Origin: Psychrobacillus antarcticus
GTDB taxonomy: Bacteria; Bacillota; Bacilli; Bacillales_A; Planococcaceae
Length of the DNA stretch: 64,000 bases
Assembly (NCBI RefSeq): GCF_029533155.1
Contig: NZ_JAIZDB010000010.1
Span: 1-64,000 of the forward strand
Direction of reading: 5' to 3'
The position numbers and the translations under genes are program-made. The notes beneath the pieces are model-generated. The model was given only the letters and a program-made list of their open reading frames with translations. It did not search any database and was not told the DNA's origin. Of the stretch, positions 8,273 through 16,678 are shown in pieces. Within the stretch, counting starts at the first letter, position 1, and each line of letters starts with the position of its first letter.

Positions 8273-8308
8273 AGCCAGATATGAAATATATCGGGGCTGG
8301 CTTTTTTT
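8273..8308 (+). terminator. Terminator of the tlp-like gene
   Basis: AGCCAG and CTGGCT enclose an inner ATAT/ATAT stem and are followed by seven T, 13 bases after the tlp stop. Confidence 0.75.
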
Positions 8309-8387
8309 GTGTTAATACGAAAATAAAACACGCTTTTTCTATCCATTACATAAATTGGAGAGATGGGAAAAGGAGGACTGTTTAGTC

Positions 8388-8690
8388 ATGATTAACTTAG
8401 AACCAATTAATATTGAGGGATATACATTTTTATCGATTTCCGTAGAATTGCCTAAAACGAACTTACTCGTTGTCACTAATGATAAAGGATATATAATGTG
8501 TGGCGCTTTAGACGTTGCACTACTAAATGAAAAATTGAAAGATAGGAAGGTAGTTGCTGGAAGAGCGGTTGGAGTAAAAACAATTACCCAGCTTCTGGAT
8601 GCTCCACTCGAATCCATTACCTACGAAGCGGAAGAACTCGGTATCACTCAAGGTATGATTGGAAGAGAAGCACTATTAAAAATGATTTAA
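8388..8690 (+). CDS. yunC: YunC-family protein (DUF1805)
   Basis: Encodes 100 residues. ATG 8388 is chosen because the AAAGGAGGAC site at 8369-8377 precedes it and the family starts at this point (MINLEPINIEGYTFL). The sequence closely follows B. subtilis YunC: LPKTNLLVVTNDKGYIMCGA, LNEKLKDRKVVAGRAVGVKT and a C-terminal LGITQGMIGREAL. YunC is a small single-domain cytoplasmic protein of unknown biochemical role, conserved across Bacillales. It is monocistronic with its own terminator. Confidence 0.85.
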   Translation: MINLEPINIEGYTFLSISVELPKTNLLVVTNDKGYIMCGALDVALLNEKLKDRKVVAGRAVGVKTITQLLDAPLESITYEAEELGITQGMIGREALLKMI

Positions 8691-8708
8691 ATTAAGCTAC
8701 CAGCTATT

Positions 8709-8747
8709 AAGGCTACAGACAACTCATAATTGTTCTGTAGCCTTTTG
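8709..8747 (+). terminator. Terminator of yunC
   Basis: AAGGCTACAGA pairs with TCTGTAGCCTT around a 12-base loop and is followed by a T-rich tail. Confidence 0.75.
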
Positions 8748-8778
8748 TTATGCCCTCTTTTTCCCACTTTCTCATACA

Positions 8779-8840
8779 TTTCACAATTACGTGACCAATT
8801 TCTTTTAATTTGTTCATATCTTCATGAACGTTTTGTGAAA
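8779..8840. promoter_or_regulatory. Dyad-rich region upstream of qoxA, possible operator
   Basis: A perfect inverted repeat GTTCAT-N6-ATGAAC occupies 8812-8829. A second pair, TTTCACAA at 8779-8786 and TTGTGAAA at 8833-8840, encloses it. TTGTGAAA resembles half-sites used by the redox regulators Rex and ResD, both known to act on terminal oxidase genes in Bacillales. The spacing (46 bp) does not fit a single Rex site, so this is only a suggestion. Confidence 0.35.
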
Positions 8841-8950
8841 TTGCGTTTTTTCATTATGTTTTTTCAATTCAAGGTACTAAGATAGAGGCATACAGAGACA
8901 ACTTCTGTTTACTATGCGTTTATATAAATATGCTGGGAAGGGGTAGAACG

Positions 8951-9868
8951 ATGAAATTAAAAATGAAATGGATTCTTTTAACGATGGTTATCACTATTAC
9001 CACGGTGTTAACAGCTTGTGAACCGTTACTAGTTTTAGATCCGAAAGGCCCGCAAGCAAAAACACAGGCTGACGATATTATGTTATCTATTTGGCTTATG
9101 TTAGGCATAGTTATTGTCGTCTTAGCTATTTTAGTGTTTGTCCTATTAAAATACCGCGCTTCTAAACAACCGAAAGATTACGAGCCACCACATATTGAAG
9201 GAAGTCCGATTGTTGAAGCAATTTGTATCGGTATTCCTATTTTGATTGTCATTTTTCTTTCAATTATTTCTGTGGATAGTAACTATAAAGTAGAAGCAAC
9301 TCCCGAAGGATACGAAGATCAAGAGCCATTAATTATTTATGCTTCTTCATCTAACTGGAAATGGCATTTTAGTTATCCTGAAGAAAATATCGAAACAGTT
9401 AACTATTTATATATTCCTGAGGACCGCGCTATTGAATTTAAACTATATTCATATGGTCCAATCACGAGCTTTTGGATTCCACAGCTAGGCGGTCAAAAGT
9501 ACGCTATGTCTGATATGGTTACCACTTTACACTTAGCGGCAGATCAACCTGGAGAATTCATGGGTAGAAATGCAAACTTCAGCGGAGCTGGTTTTGCAGA
9601 AAATACTTTTGAGGTTACTGCAATGACTCCTGTTGAATTTGAGGAATGGGTAGAAGAAGTACATGAAACTGCTTCACCTCTGACATCAGAAAAATTTGAG
9701 GAATTGTTAGAGCCAGGACATCTTGGTCGATCTACTTATACAGGTACACACTTAGAATTTTCTCCTGCGCCAGAACATGACCACGGTTCAACAGATAATA
9801 ACGTTGAAGAGGATTCAGATATAGAAGATCACGAAACACATGATGAAGAAGATCATTCAAATCATTAA
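8951..9868 (+). CDS. qoxA: Cytochrome aa3 quinol oxidase subunit II
   Basis: Encodes 305 residues. ATG 8951 is used, with GAAGGGG upstream, rather than the in-frame ATG at 8930. It is a lipoprotein (lipobox LTAC) with two membrane helices (residues ~45-70 and ~85-110) and an extracellular cupredoxin domain containing WKWHFSYPEENIETVNYLYI. The Cu-A ligands of cytochrome c oxidases are absent, as expected for a quinol oxidase. The C-terminal tail is rich in His, Glu and Asp, an unusual low-complexity end with possible metal binding. First gene of qoxABCD; the complex oxidises menaquinol, reduces O2 to water and pumps protons. Confidence 0.93.
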   Translation: MKLKMKWILLTMVITITTVLTACEPLLVLDPKGPQAKTQADDIMLSIWLMLGIVIVVLAILVFVLLKYRASKQPKDYEPPHIEGSPIVEAICIGIPILIVIFLSIISVDSNYKVEATPEGYEDQEPLIIYASSSNWKWHFSYPEENIETVNYLYIPEDRAIEFKLYSYGPITSFWIPQLGGQKYAMSDMVTTLHLAADQPGEFMGRNANFSGAGFAENTFEVTAMTPVEFEEWVEEVHETASPLTSEKFEELLEPGHLGRSTYTGTHLEFSPAPEHDHGSTDNNVEEDSDIEDHETHDEEDHSNH

Positions 9869-9914
9869 TGCACAATAGCTACACAATATTTTTTTGAAAG
9901 GAGTTACAAAAAGT

Positions 9915-11873
9915 ATGGATTTCTTTGATCGTTTTGCAGTACCACATCCAAGCTTTTTAATATATGCAGCCATGGTTGGTATCGGACTAACTATGCTTGC
10001 AGTTGTTGTAGGAATCACCTACTTCAAGAAATGGGGATATCTCTGGCGCGAATGGATAACTACTGTTGACCATAAACGAATTGGTATTATGTACTTACTA
10101 ACCGCATTACTTATGCTGTTCCGAGGTGGCGTAGATGCTATCATGATGCGCTATCAGCTTGCTATGCCTGAAAATACGTTTTTAGATTCTCAACATTATA
10201 ATGAGGTCTTCACTACTCATGGAGTAGTTATGATCCTATTTATGGCTATGCCATTTATTATATTTTTCTTTAACTTTCTTGTTCCATTACAAATTGGAGC
10301 AAGAGATGTTGCATTTCCACGCTTAAATGCATTAAGTTTTTGGTTATTCTTTATGGGAATGGGATTATTCAATCTGTCATTTATCATAGGTGGGTCACCT
10401 GATGCAGGATGGACATCTTACTTCCCATTAGCAGGTAATGAGTTTAGTACGTCTGTTGGGACTAACTATTACATGATTGCTATTCAAATAGCTGGTATCG
10501 GTACACTCATGACAGGTATTAACTTTATTACTACTATTTTAAAAATGAGAGCTCCTGGCATGACTCTTATGAAAATGCCAATGTTCACATGGTCCGCTTT
10601 CATTGCCAATGTAATTATTGTTTTTGCTTTCCCTGTCTTAACAGTATTACTAGCAATGGGAACGATGGATAGACTATTTGGAACAAACTTCTTTACTACC
10701 GATAACGGCGGTATGGATATGCTTTGGGCTAACCTATTCTGGGTTTGGGGACATCCTGAGGTATATATCTTGATATTACCTGCATTTGGTCTTTACAGTG
10801 AAATCATTCCAACTTTTGCAAGACGAAATCTGTATGGTTATAAGTCGATGGTTGCATCAATGGTAGTTATTTCTATACTTTCATTCGTTGTTTGGGCTCA
10901 CCATTTCTTTACAATGGGTCAAGGTCCACTAACAAACAGTATATTCTCTATTACAACGATGGCTATCGCTATTCCAACTGGAGTTAAAATATTCAACTGG
11001 CTATTTACCTTATGGAAAGGGAAAATCCAGTTTACAACACCAATGCTCTATTCGATTCTCTTTATCCCACTGTTTACTTTAGGTGGAGTTACCGGTGTAA
11101 TGCTTGCAATGTCAGCAGCTGACTATCAATATCACAATACGATGTTCTTAGTAGCCCACTTCCATAACGTAATTATTCCTGGAGTAGTTTACGCTATGCT
11201 TGCTGGTATGACATTCTATTGGCCGAAAATCTTTGGCTTTATGCTGAATGAGAAACTTGGTAAATGGACTGCTTGGTTATTAACAGTTGGCTTTGTATTA
11301 GCCTTTATACCAATGTATATAACTGGTTTAGATGGTCAGGCACGTCGTATGTATACGTACTCTGAATCAACTGGTTTTAGTCTATTGAATATGGTTTCAT
11401 TTATCGGTGCTGCAATTATGGCAATTGCCTTTGCTCTGCTTGTTTATAACATTTACTATAGTATTCGTTATTCACCTAGAAATATCGGTAGTGATCCTTG
11501 GGATGCTCGTTCGCTTGAATGGTCAACGCATACCCCAGTACCAGAGTATAACTTTGCAATTACACCTCAGGTTGCTTCTACACAAGCATTCTGGGATTCA
11601 AAGAAAAATGGACATGAGTTATTTAAAGGCGATATTGAAAAAATTCATATGCCAAATAACAGTGGGTTACCATTTATCATGAGTTGTATGTTCTTTGTAT
11701 TTGGTTTCGCTATGGTATTTAGTATATGGCCAGTGGTAATTGTCTCATTAATCGGGATTTTAGCTTGTTTAGTTTACCGTTCATTTGAACAAGACCATGG
11801 TAGATATATTTCTGTAGAAGAAATTAAAGAAACGGAAACTAGATTGCGAGGTGCTAAAAATGAAGGTAGATAA
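9915..11873 (+). CDS. qoxB: Cytochrome aa3 quinol oxidase subunit I
   Basis: Encodes 652 residues from ATG 9915 with GAAAGGAG upstream (an in-frame TTG at 9894 overlaps that site and is rejected). It carries the haem-copper oxidase signature: WITTVDHKRIGIMYL near the start, low-spin haem ligand in FTTHGVVMI, the Cu-B/Tyr motif in WVWGHPEVYILILP, the paired His in WAHHFFTMG, and the haem a3/a ligands in LVAHFHNVIIPG. About 14 membrane helices are visible. It is the catalytic subunit with haem a, haem a3 and Cu-B. It follows qoxA by 46 bp and overlaps qoxC by 14 bp. Confidence 0.95.
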   Translation: MDFFDRFAVPHPSFLIYAAMVGIGLTMLAVVVGITYFKKWGYLWREWITTVDHKRIGIMYLLTALLMLFRGGVDAIMMRYQLAMPENTFLDSQHYNEVFTTHGVVMILFMAMPFIIFFFNFLVPLQIGARDVAFPRLNALSFWLFFMGMGLFNLSFIIGGSPDAGWTSYFPLAGNEFSTSVGTNYYMIAIQIAGIGTLMTGINFITTILKMRAPGMTLMKMPMFTWSAFIANVIIVFAFPVLTVLLAMGTMDRLFGTNFFTTDNGGMDMLWANLFWVWGHPEVYILILPAFGLYSEIIPTFARRNLYGYKSMVASMVVISILSFVVWAHHFFTMGQGPLTNSIFSITTMAIAIPTGVKIFNWLFTLWKGKIQFTTPMLYSILFIPLFTLGGVTGVMLAMSAADYQYHNTMFLVAHFHNVIIPGVVYAMLAGMTFYWPKIFGFMLNEKLGKWTAWLLTVGFVLAFIPMYITGLDGQARRMYTYSESTGFSLLNMVSFIGAAIMAIAFALLVYNIYYSIRYSPRNIGSDPWDARSLEWSTHTPVPEYNFAITPQVASTQAFWDSKKNGHELFKGDIEKIHMPNNSGLPFIMSCMFFVFGFAMVFSIWPVVIVSLIGILACLVYRSFEQDHGRYISVEEIKETETRLRGAKNEGR

Positions 11874-12456
11874 CTCGCTTCCACTTGAATATAGCACGGA
11901 AGAAAACAACCTAAAAATTCTTGGATTTTGGATTTTCATTGGTGCTGAAATTATGCTTTTTGCAACACTTTTCACCGCATATTTCACATTAGAAAATCGT
12001 ACTGGCAACGGACCTACTGGTGCTGAGATTTTCGAAATTACACCAGTATTAATCGAAACTATTTTACTTTTAACAAGTAGCTTTACTATTGGACTTGCTA
12101 TTCATGCTATGCGTTTAAATAGAAAAAAAGCGATGATGGGATTCTTTACTATCACATTGATCTTAGGTACAGCTTTCCTAGGAGTAGAAATTTATGAGTT
12201 CACACATTATGTACATGTTGGCGCAGGACTACAAACAAGTGCTTTTACCGCCGCTCTCTTAACAACTTTAGGGACGCATGGTCTGCATGTAACATTGGGA
12301 TTATTCTGGGGATTATTTATACTACTACAGATTAAAAAACGTGGTTTAACTCCAGAAACAGCGAATAAATCATTTATTTTCTCTCTATACTGGCATTTCC
12401 TAGATATTATCTGGATCTTTATCTTTAGCTTCATTTACTTGAAAGGAATGATGTAA
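11860..12456 (+). CDS. qoxC: Cytochrome aa3 quinol oxidase subunit III
   Basis: Encodes 198 residues. ATG 11860 is preferred over the in-frame GTG 11851 because GAGGTG lies exactly there. Five hydrophobic helices are visible, with family-typical sequences FWIFIGAEIMLFATLFTAYF, LGTHGLHVTLGLFWG and YWHFLDIIWIFIFSFIYL. It is a non-catalytic membrane subunit that stabilises the oxidase and its proton uptake. It overlaps qoxB by 14 bp, so translational coupling is likely, and qoxD starts one base after its stop. Confidence 0.93.
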   Translation: MKVDNSLPLEYSTEENNLKILGFWIFIGAEIMLFATLFTAYFTLENRTGNGPTGAEIFEITPVLIETILLLTSSFTIGLAIHAMRLNRKKAMMGFFTITLILGTAFLGVEIYEFTHYVHVGAGLQTSAFTAALLTTLGTHGLHVTLGLFWGLFILLQIKKRGLTPETANKSFIFSLYWHFLDIIWIFIFSFIYLKGMM

Positions 12457-12457
12457 T

Positions 12458-12739
12458 ATGAAAGAATTATTCCCTCTTAAACAAGTAATGGGCTTTGCAT
12501 TTTCGTTAGTCCTAACTGTAGTGGCATTGATGGTTTACTTTACTGATATGTCCTACACTATGGGAATGACAGTGCTTCTAATAACTGCTTTCATTCAAGC
12601 GGGATTACAGGTAGTTGTCTTTATGCATGCTGGAGAGACTAAGGATAAACGTTCAATCTATGTTAATATCTACTATGCTTTACTCATTGCTTTAATTACT
12701 ATTTTCGGAACCTTACTTGTATTGGTTTGGGATATGTAA
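12458..12739 (+). CDS. qoxD: Cytochrome aa3 quinol oxidase subunit IV
   Basis: Encodes 93 residues with three hydrophobic helices and the family sequences KQVMGFAFSLVLTVVALMVY and AFIQAGLQVVVFMHAGE. Its length is close to Staphylococcus QoxD (96) and shorter than B. subtilis QoxD (124). Subunit IV assists assembly of the copper centre and stability. It is the last gene of the operon, followed 21 bp later by a strong terminator. Confidence 0.92.
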   Translation: MKELFPLKQVMGFAFSLVLTVVALMVYFTDMSYTMGMTVLLITAFIQAGLQVVVFMHAGETKDKRSIYVNIYYALLIALITIFGTLLVLVWDM

Positions 12740-12760
12740 GAAAAGCAGAAAAGATATAGA

Positions 12761-12798
12761 AAAAGGAGGATCATGACCTAAGTCATGATCCTCCTTTT
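12761..12798. terminator. Terminator of the qox operon
   Basis: A 17-bp perfect stem (AAAAGGAGGATCATGAC with its complement) around a CTAA loop, flanked by A and T runs, so it can work in both directions. Confidence 0.85.
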
Positions 12799-12831
12799 CA
12801 TTTATCCAACCATAAATAACAATAAAAGAGA

Positions 12832-13122
12832 GCGTGTATCTAATAACGGGTTTCGTTGCCTATCGCAAAACTAGAATTTATACACAAACATGCAAATGAA
12901 AATATATATCTAATTGCACAGCAATTGTGGTGCTTTTTGTATAAAAAATAATAATCCCAGCTCATTGAAATGAGCTATACCTTGTATTAATTTTCAATGC
13001 TTATAGAACTAACAGCACCACGTTAGTGAAAAATTATAATTCAAGTTTACTCTTTATTTCTTCGAAATTCTTTAAATGTTTGCGATTGGTAACGGAACCC
13101 GTTAGTGTATTTAAGCACTCTC
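12832..13122. repeat. MITE-like element with long imperfect inverted ends
   Basis: The 26 bases at 12844-12869 match the reverse complement of 13079-13104 at 23 of 26 positions (both read TAACGGGTT.CGTT.CC.ATCGCAAA). The similarity continues outward with gaps: AAGAGAGCGTG on the left against AAGAGAGTGCTT on the right. The ~210-bp interior is AT-rich and non-coding, with a further internal pair GTGGTGCT / AGCACCAC. The arrangement fits a non-autonomous transposable element, but no transposase or clear target duplication is seen. The right end lies over the 3' end of the neighbouring minus-strand gene. Confidence 0.5.
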
Positions 13123-13344
13123 TTTTTTATATTTACTAGAATTTAAAATCATTTCTTCTGAAGCGACTAATATCATTCCGATTAAAAAGATAAAGACTGC
13201 TCCCATAACGACGCCAATTCCAATGCCCATAATTGTACTAAATTCGCTCATTAATGATCCATATATAAAAATAGCAATTCCGATTGTAAGTAAAGTAGCA
13301 CCAACCAATTTAGTAGCGTGCAACATTTTTACGTAAGTTTCCAT
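13111..13344 (-). CDS. Small membrane protein, two helices, unknown function
   Basis: Encodes 77 residues. ATG 13344 is chosen over ATG 13386 because AAGGGGTG lies 7 bases before it. Two hydrophobic helices are visible (LVGATLLTIGIAIFIYGSL and a second from MGIGIGVVMGAVFIFLIGMI), with short charged ends. I do not recognise the family. Its last codons (KESA) and stop come from the terminal inverted repeat of the MITE-like element, so its C-terminus may have been altered by insertion. Confidence 0.5.
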   Translation of the reverse strand: METYVKMLHATKLVGATLLTIGIAIFIYGSLMSEFSTIMGIGIGVVMGAVFIFLIGMILVASEEMILNSSKYKKESA

Positions 13345-13456
13345 ATTGTAACACCCCTTTGTACTTATATTATCCAACATGTTCACAAAGTTGTCAATTG
13401 TTTTTGTCGAGTTTGTGAACGAAAATGGATAATCCTAAAGGAATAAATTACCTAGA

Positions 13457-14560
13457 TTAACATTCACCCATAAATTTCAACTCTTTTCGATAGCCCAAAA
13501 CAATACGGACAAGTAAAAAGAACCATAACATACTCATTCCTATGAGCATTACCCGAATAACTCCCATATAGGACCACTCCAAAAATGAACTGTCAGTTAC
13601 GATTGTATTCATATAAATAGACTGTGCACAAATTAATAATATGAAGATGGCCATTCCACAGTTCATAAAAAAAGCTTTTTTAGCGACTTTTCTTCTCTCT
13701 CGCTCATCATAGGAAAATGCAGGCTTTTCTTCTCCCTGTTCATAAGGCATCCCCCAAATCGTGTAGTTCAACCATGTAATATTAGAGGTATATTTTAACT
13801 CCCACCCAAAGTCTTTGTGAAGCTGAAAGTAGTTAGCATTAATTTTTGGTTCAAATACAACCTCATAAGCAATATTATCTTTATCCTTTGGACGAAATGT
13901 AAAAATTGTTGCAAAAACGGATTCGAGTTCATAACCCCGCTCTACCATTTCCTCAAGCCAAATTGTCGTTCTTAAAGGTTCATACATCCAAGCCGGACGA
14001 ATTCTACGGATCTTCCTTGTTCCAGACTTTTTGAGGACGTTAGTACCGAGCAATTGCTTTTCAAATTTACGATAAGCATTAAATACGAAAATGGTTAAGG
14101 CTATCATTCCCATATAAATAATTATAGGCACTAATAGTGGACCAATTTGAAAATTTTCACTAGAAATATTAAGAATAATTCCAAATAAAAATAGAAATGA
14201 TAAATAAGACGATAAGTAGAAAGTTGAGACTAATAAATACATGTATGCATGCAACCGAGTACGCTTGAACAACTGATCTTTACTAGGAAAAATGGAAATC
14301 TCGGCAGTTTCATTTGTTATTACTTGCCACTTACCGGAAACTACCGCACTTTCCCAACCAGCAGAAGCTAACTTAGGTGCAAGTGTTTTTTCACCATAAT
14401 GAATACGTACTTTTTTCTCTATTGAATCCTCATGCTCAAACGTAAAAATTCTCGAAAAACGGTTTAGACTTTTTAAGTGAAAACCTTTCGCCATCAAATC
14501 TTCGAGCCATATTTCGGTCGAATCAATCCGATAACTCCAAAGCCACCTCATTTTTTTCAT
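13457..14560 (-). CDS. DUF2812 membrane protein
   Basis: Encodes 367 residues. It starts with the DUF2812 signature: an aromatic stretch (WLWSYRIDSTEIWLEDLMAKG, read in two parts) followed by GFHLKSLNRFSRIFTFE. A second copy of the same pattern is at about residue 195-250 (PLRTTIWLEEMVERGYELES). Each is followed by two membrane helices. The function of DUF2812 is unknown, but it is regularly paired with a PadR regulator. Here its ATG overlaps the PadR stop by 4 bp, so the two are translationally coupled and the PadR protein probably controls it. Confidence 0.8.
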   Translation of the reverse strand: MKKMRWLWSYRIDSTEIWLEDLMAKGFHLKSLNRFSRIFTFEHEDSIEKKVRIHYGEKTLAPKLASAGWESAVVSGKWQVITNETAEISIFPSKDQLFKRTRLHAYMYLLVSTFYLSSYLSFLFLFGIILNISSENFQIGPLLVPIIIYMGMIALTIFVFNAYRKFEKQLLGTNVLKKSGTRKIRRIRPAWMYEPLRTTIWLEEMVERGYELESVFATIFTFRPKDKDNIAYEVVFEPKINANYFQLHKDFGWELKYTSNITWLNYTIWGMPYEQGEEKPAFSYDERERRKVAKKAFFMNCGMAIFILLICAQSIYMNTIVTDSSFLEWSYMGVIRVMLIGMSMLWFFLLVRIVLGYRKELKFMGEC

Positions 14561-14880
14561 TTGAATTCCTCCTCCAAGCGTAAGGCATTTGTATGTAATT
14601 CTTTTAAGCGAACAATTTCTGCTTGCATCACATTTTTGCCAAGCCTAGTAATTTCGTAAATAGTTTTACGCTTTTCATCTGAAAATACACTAATCATTTC
14701 ATCTTTTTGCATTTTTGTTAAAGTCCCATAAATAGTACCTGAACCTAGCTTTAATCTACCGTTTGTTAGTTCCTCTACACGTTTAATAATGCCGTATCCG
14801 TGGGATGGCTCTGTTAAAGAAAGTAGTATATAAAAGGCAGTTTCAGTCATCGGTATATATTTTTTTAGTAATTTTTCCAA
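14557..14880 (-). CDS. PadR-family transcriptional regulator
   Basis: Encodes 107 residues from TTG 14880, placed 6 bases after GGAGGT; no ATG nearby fits. It has the PadR winged helix: TETAFYILLSLTEPSHGYGI, VEELTNGRLKLGSGTIYGTL (recognition helix) and wing KRKTIYEITRLGKNV. PadR proteins are dimeric repressors that usually act on their own operon and leave DNA on binding small molecules. A dyad operator lies just upstream (14897-14927). The downstream DUF2812 gene overlaps it. Confidence 0.88.
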   Translation of the reverse strand: MEKLLKKYIPMTETAFYILLSLTEPSHGYGIIKRVEELTNGRLKLGSGTIYGTLTKMQKDEMISVFSDEKRKTIYEITRLGKNVMQAEIVRLKELHTNALRLEEEFK

Positions 14881-14896
14881 CTTCCCACCTCCACTG

Positions 14897-14939
14897 TGTC
14901 ACGATACGACTATATCACGTCGTGACATAATTATGCAAT
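14897..14939 (-). promoter_or_regulatory. Promoter and PadR-type operator
   Basis: TGTCACG at 14897-14903 and CGTGACA at 14921-14927 form an inverted repeat with a 17-bp spacer. On the minus strand a TTGCAT (14934-14939) and a TATAGT-like -10, about 18 bp apart, overlap this dyad. A repressor bound here would block the PadR-DUF2812 promoter. PadR sites typically contain ATGT..ACAT; the sequence ATGTCACG fits. Confidence 0.5.
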
Positions 14940-14980
14940 AATTTTCTTACATTTAACATATGTTTAATAAACTAACCACA

Positions 14981-15025
14981 AAAAAGAATTGCACCAAATG
15001 GATAAATTGGTAGCAATTCTTTTTA
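14981..15025. terminator. Bidirectional terminator
   Basis: AAAGAATTGC and GCAATTCTTT enclose an inner ACCAA/TTGGT stem, with A and T runs at the ends. It lies directly after the stop of the FG-GAP gene on the minus strand. Confidence 0.7.
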
Positions 15026-16477
15026 TTAATTCGATGAGATATCCCCTCCAAAGATGGAAACATTCTGCCTATCAGATACAAATTTTTGTCCATCCCATTT
15101 AAGTACTGTTTGAACATACCCAATTGCATCAGCATGATATCTCCCTGCAATTTCTTGAAAAGCCATCAGTTCATAGGTACCGTCCCTAGCAAAGTCAATA
15201 GGATACAACCCACTAACAGGATCAACCCAGCCTTTTATCGGTTCCTTTAAAATTCCATTTTCATCATAGATTTCCGATAAATATTCTTCTCCTTTATATG
15301 CTAAATCTAATACATATTGCTTGTTTGGATTAGAGCTAATTACTTTAACTTTGTAGTAATTTTCATAAAGCACTTGAAACTTGAAGGTTTCGTTAAAATC
15401 TTCTACGTCAAATACTTGTTGCATACTCCCATCCGTAAAAGAAAAGACAAATGCATAAATTGTCCCTCCACTTCCTCCAGTATCAATAACAACTAAAATG
15501 TCATCCACTTGATCACCAGTAAAGTCTCCAAGAAAGATGGTGGGATTATACCCAACGTTTTCGCTTAGATAAATCCTTTCTAACGTATTTTCATGTTGAT
15601 ACAAAACGTTCAAAGTGATGTTCTGCCAAAAAGCGCTTCCTTCCGTCTTCACTCCAGTTAGGTATACGGTGTCCAAAAATCCATTCCCGGTCAAATCTCC
15701 TCGAGAATAAACTATGATTTCATCATTGTTATGACCATTATTTTGTATATGCTGTAACACTTGCTTCCTCTTATTTAACAAAAACTCAAGGGAAGGATAC
15801 GGTTCATTGAAAGCCAGAGCCTTATCAATAGAAATTATGAACTGTTCGAAATCTCCTGCTTTCTGTTGAGCTTCCGCTAAATAATACCAGTAATAGGAAA
15901 AATCATTAGTAAGTAGAAGACTTTTGTAATAATCCTCTACTCTTTTAAAGTAGTAAGGGTATACATCCTTTGCTAAAACTAGCTTATTTTTTTCGAAACG
16001 GTATACATCTACTTTGTAGGCTTCTCCTGTATCATGAACCCATATCGCAAGTTCATATTGACCATCAGGTCCGTATAAACCAGGCATATCTTCAACCTCT
16101 AATTTACTATAAGCTATATTGGTAGTAGGCAATCGTACAATTCCACCATCTACCAACTGCAGTAATTCCAACTTGGACCATTCATTACCTATTTGCCAGC
16201 CAACAATGAGTGTATTCACCCAATTAGTTGTAATCGGTGCTGCCATTAGGCTTGAAATTCCATATCCACTCCCTTTTATATGTATTAAAGGTAGCCACTG
16301 CTCATGGACATTTTTTAAAATCACTAGGTAATTTTGATCTTTATACTTGTATGCTCCGATTAATTCATTGATTTGGTCATCATCGATATCGGCCAATAAT
16401 ACTGCGGGATTATTAGGAAGTCCAGACAATTCAAGGATGGATGCAGTTGAAGGCAGAAAATTCAGTAGCACATTCAC
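15026..16477 (-). CDS. FG-GAP/VCBS-repeat-like protein
   Basis: Encodes 483 residues if read from GTG 16477. Calcium-loop-like FG-GAP motifs recur: ADIDDDQINELI near residue 30, GDLTGNGFLDTVYL near 265, GDFTGDQVDDILVV near 325 and DFARDGTYELM near 435. A helical, TPR-like segment lies between residues ~180 and 240. There is no clear signal peptide. The function is unknown; similar proteins occur in sporulating Bacillales. Oddity: the only good ribosome site (AGAGGTG at ~16495-16500) is 17 bases before the GTG but 7 before an in-frame CTG at 16489, so translation may begin at that CTG. Confidence 0.6.
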   Translation of the reverse strand: MNVLLNFLPSTASILELSGLPNNPAVLLADIDDDQINELIGAYKYKDQNYLVILKNVHEQWLPLIHIKGSGYGISSLMAAPITTNWVNTLIVGWQIGNEWSKLELLQLVDGGIVRLPTTNIAYSKLEVEDMPGLYGPDGQYELAIWVHDTGEAYKVDVYRFEKNKLVLAKDVYPYYFKRVEDYYKSLLLTNDFSYYWYYLAEAQQKAGDFEQFIISIDKALAFNEPYPSLEFLLNKRKQVLQHIQNNGHNNDEIIVYSRGDLTGNGFLDTVYLTGVKTEGSAFWQNITLNVLYQHENTLERIYLSENVGYNPTIFLGDFTGDQVDDILVVIDTGGSGGTIYAFVFSFTDGSMQQVFDVEDFNETFKFQVLYENYYKVKVISSNPNKQYVLDLAYKGEEYLSEIYDENGILKEPIKGWVDPVSGLYPIDFARDGTYELMAFQEIAGRYHADAIGYVQTVLKWDGQKFVSDRQNVSIFGGDISSN

Positions 16478-16678
16478 ATAATCATTCAGTTTTACACCTC
16501 TTTTAAACCATCATATGCAAAAATAAAGTGAAACTGCCATCAGTGGGAGAAAAATATCTTTTTCCAAACAACAAGATGCCAAAGAGGATATATTCCACTC
16601 TAGCATCCTTTTTTTAAACTTATTCTGTTAAGTTATTGGTATGGTTAAAGAAGATCGTATTATGGAGGAGTTTTACAT

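Noticed and set aside
13111-13386. 91-residue version of the small membrane protein
   Set aside because: The ribosome site AAGGGGTG lies between the first ATG and the ATG at 13344, which supports the shorter form.
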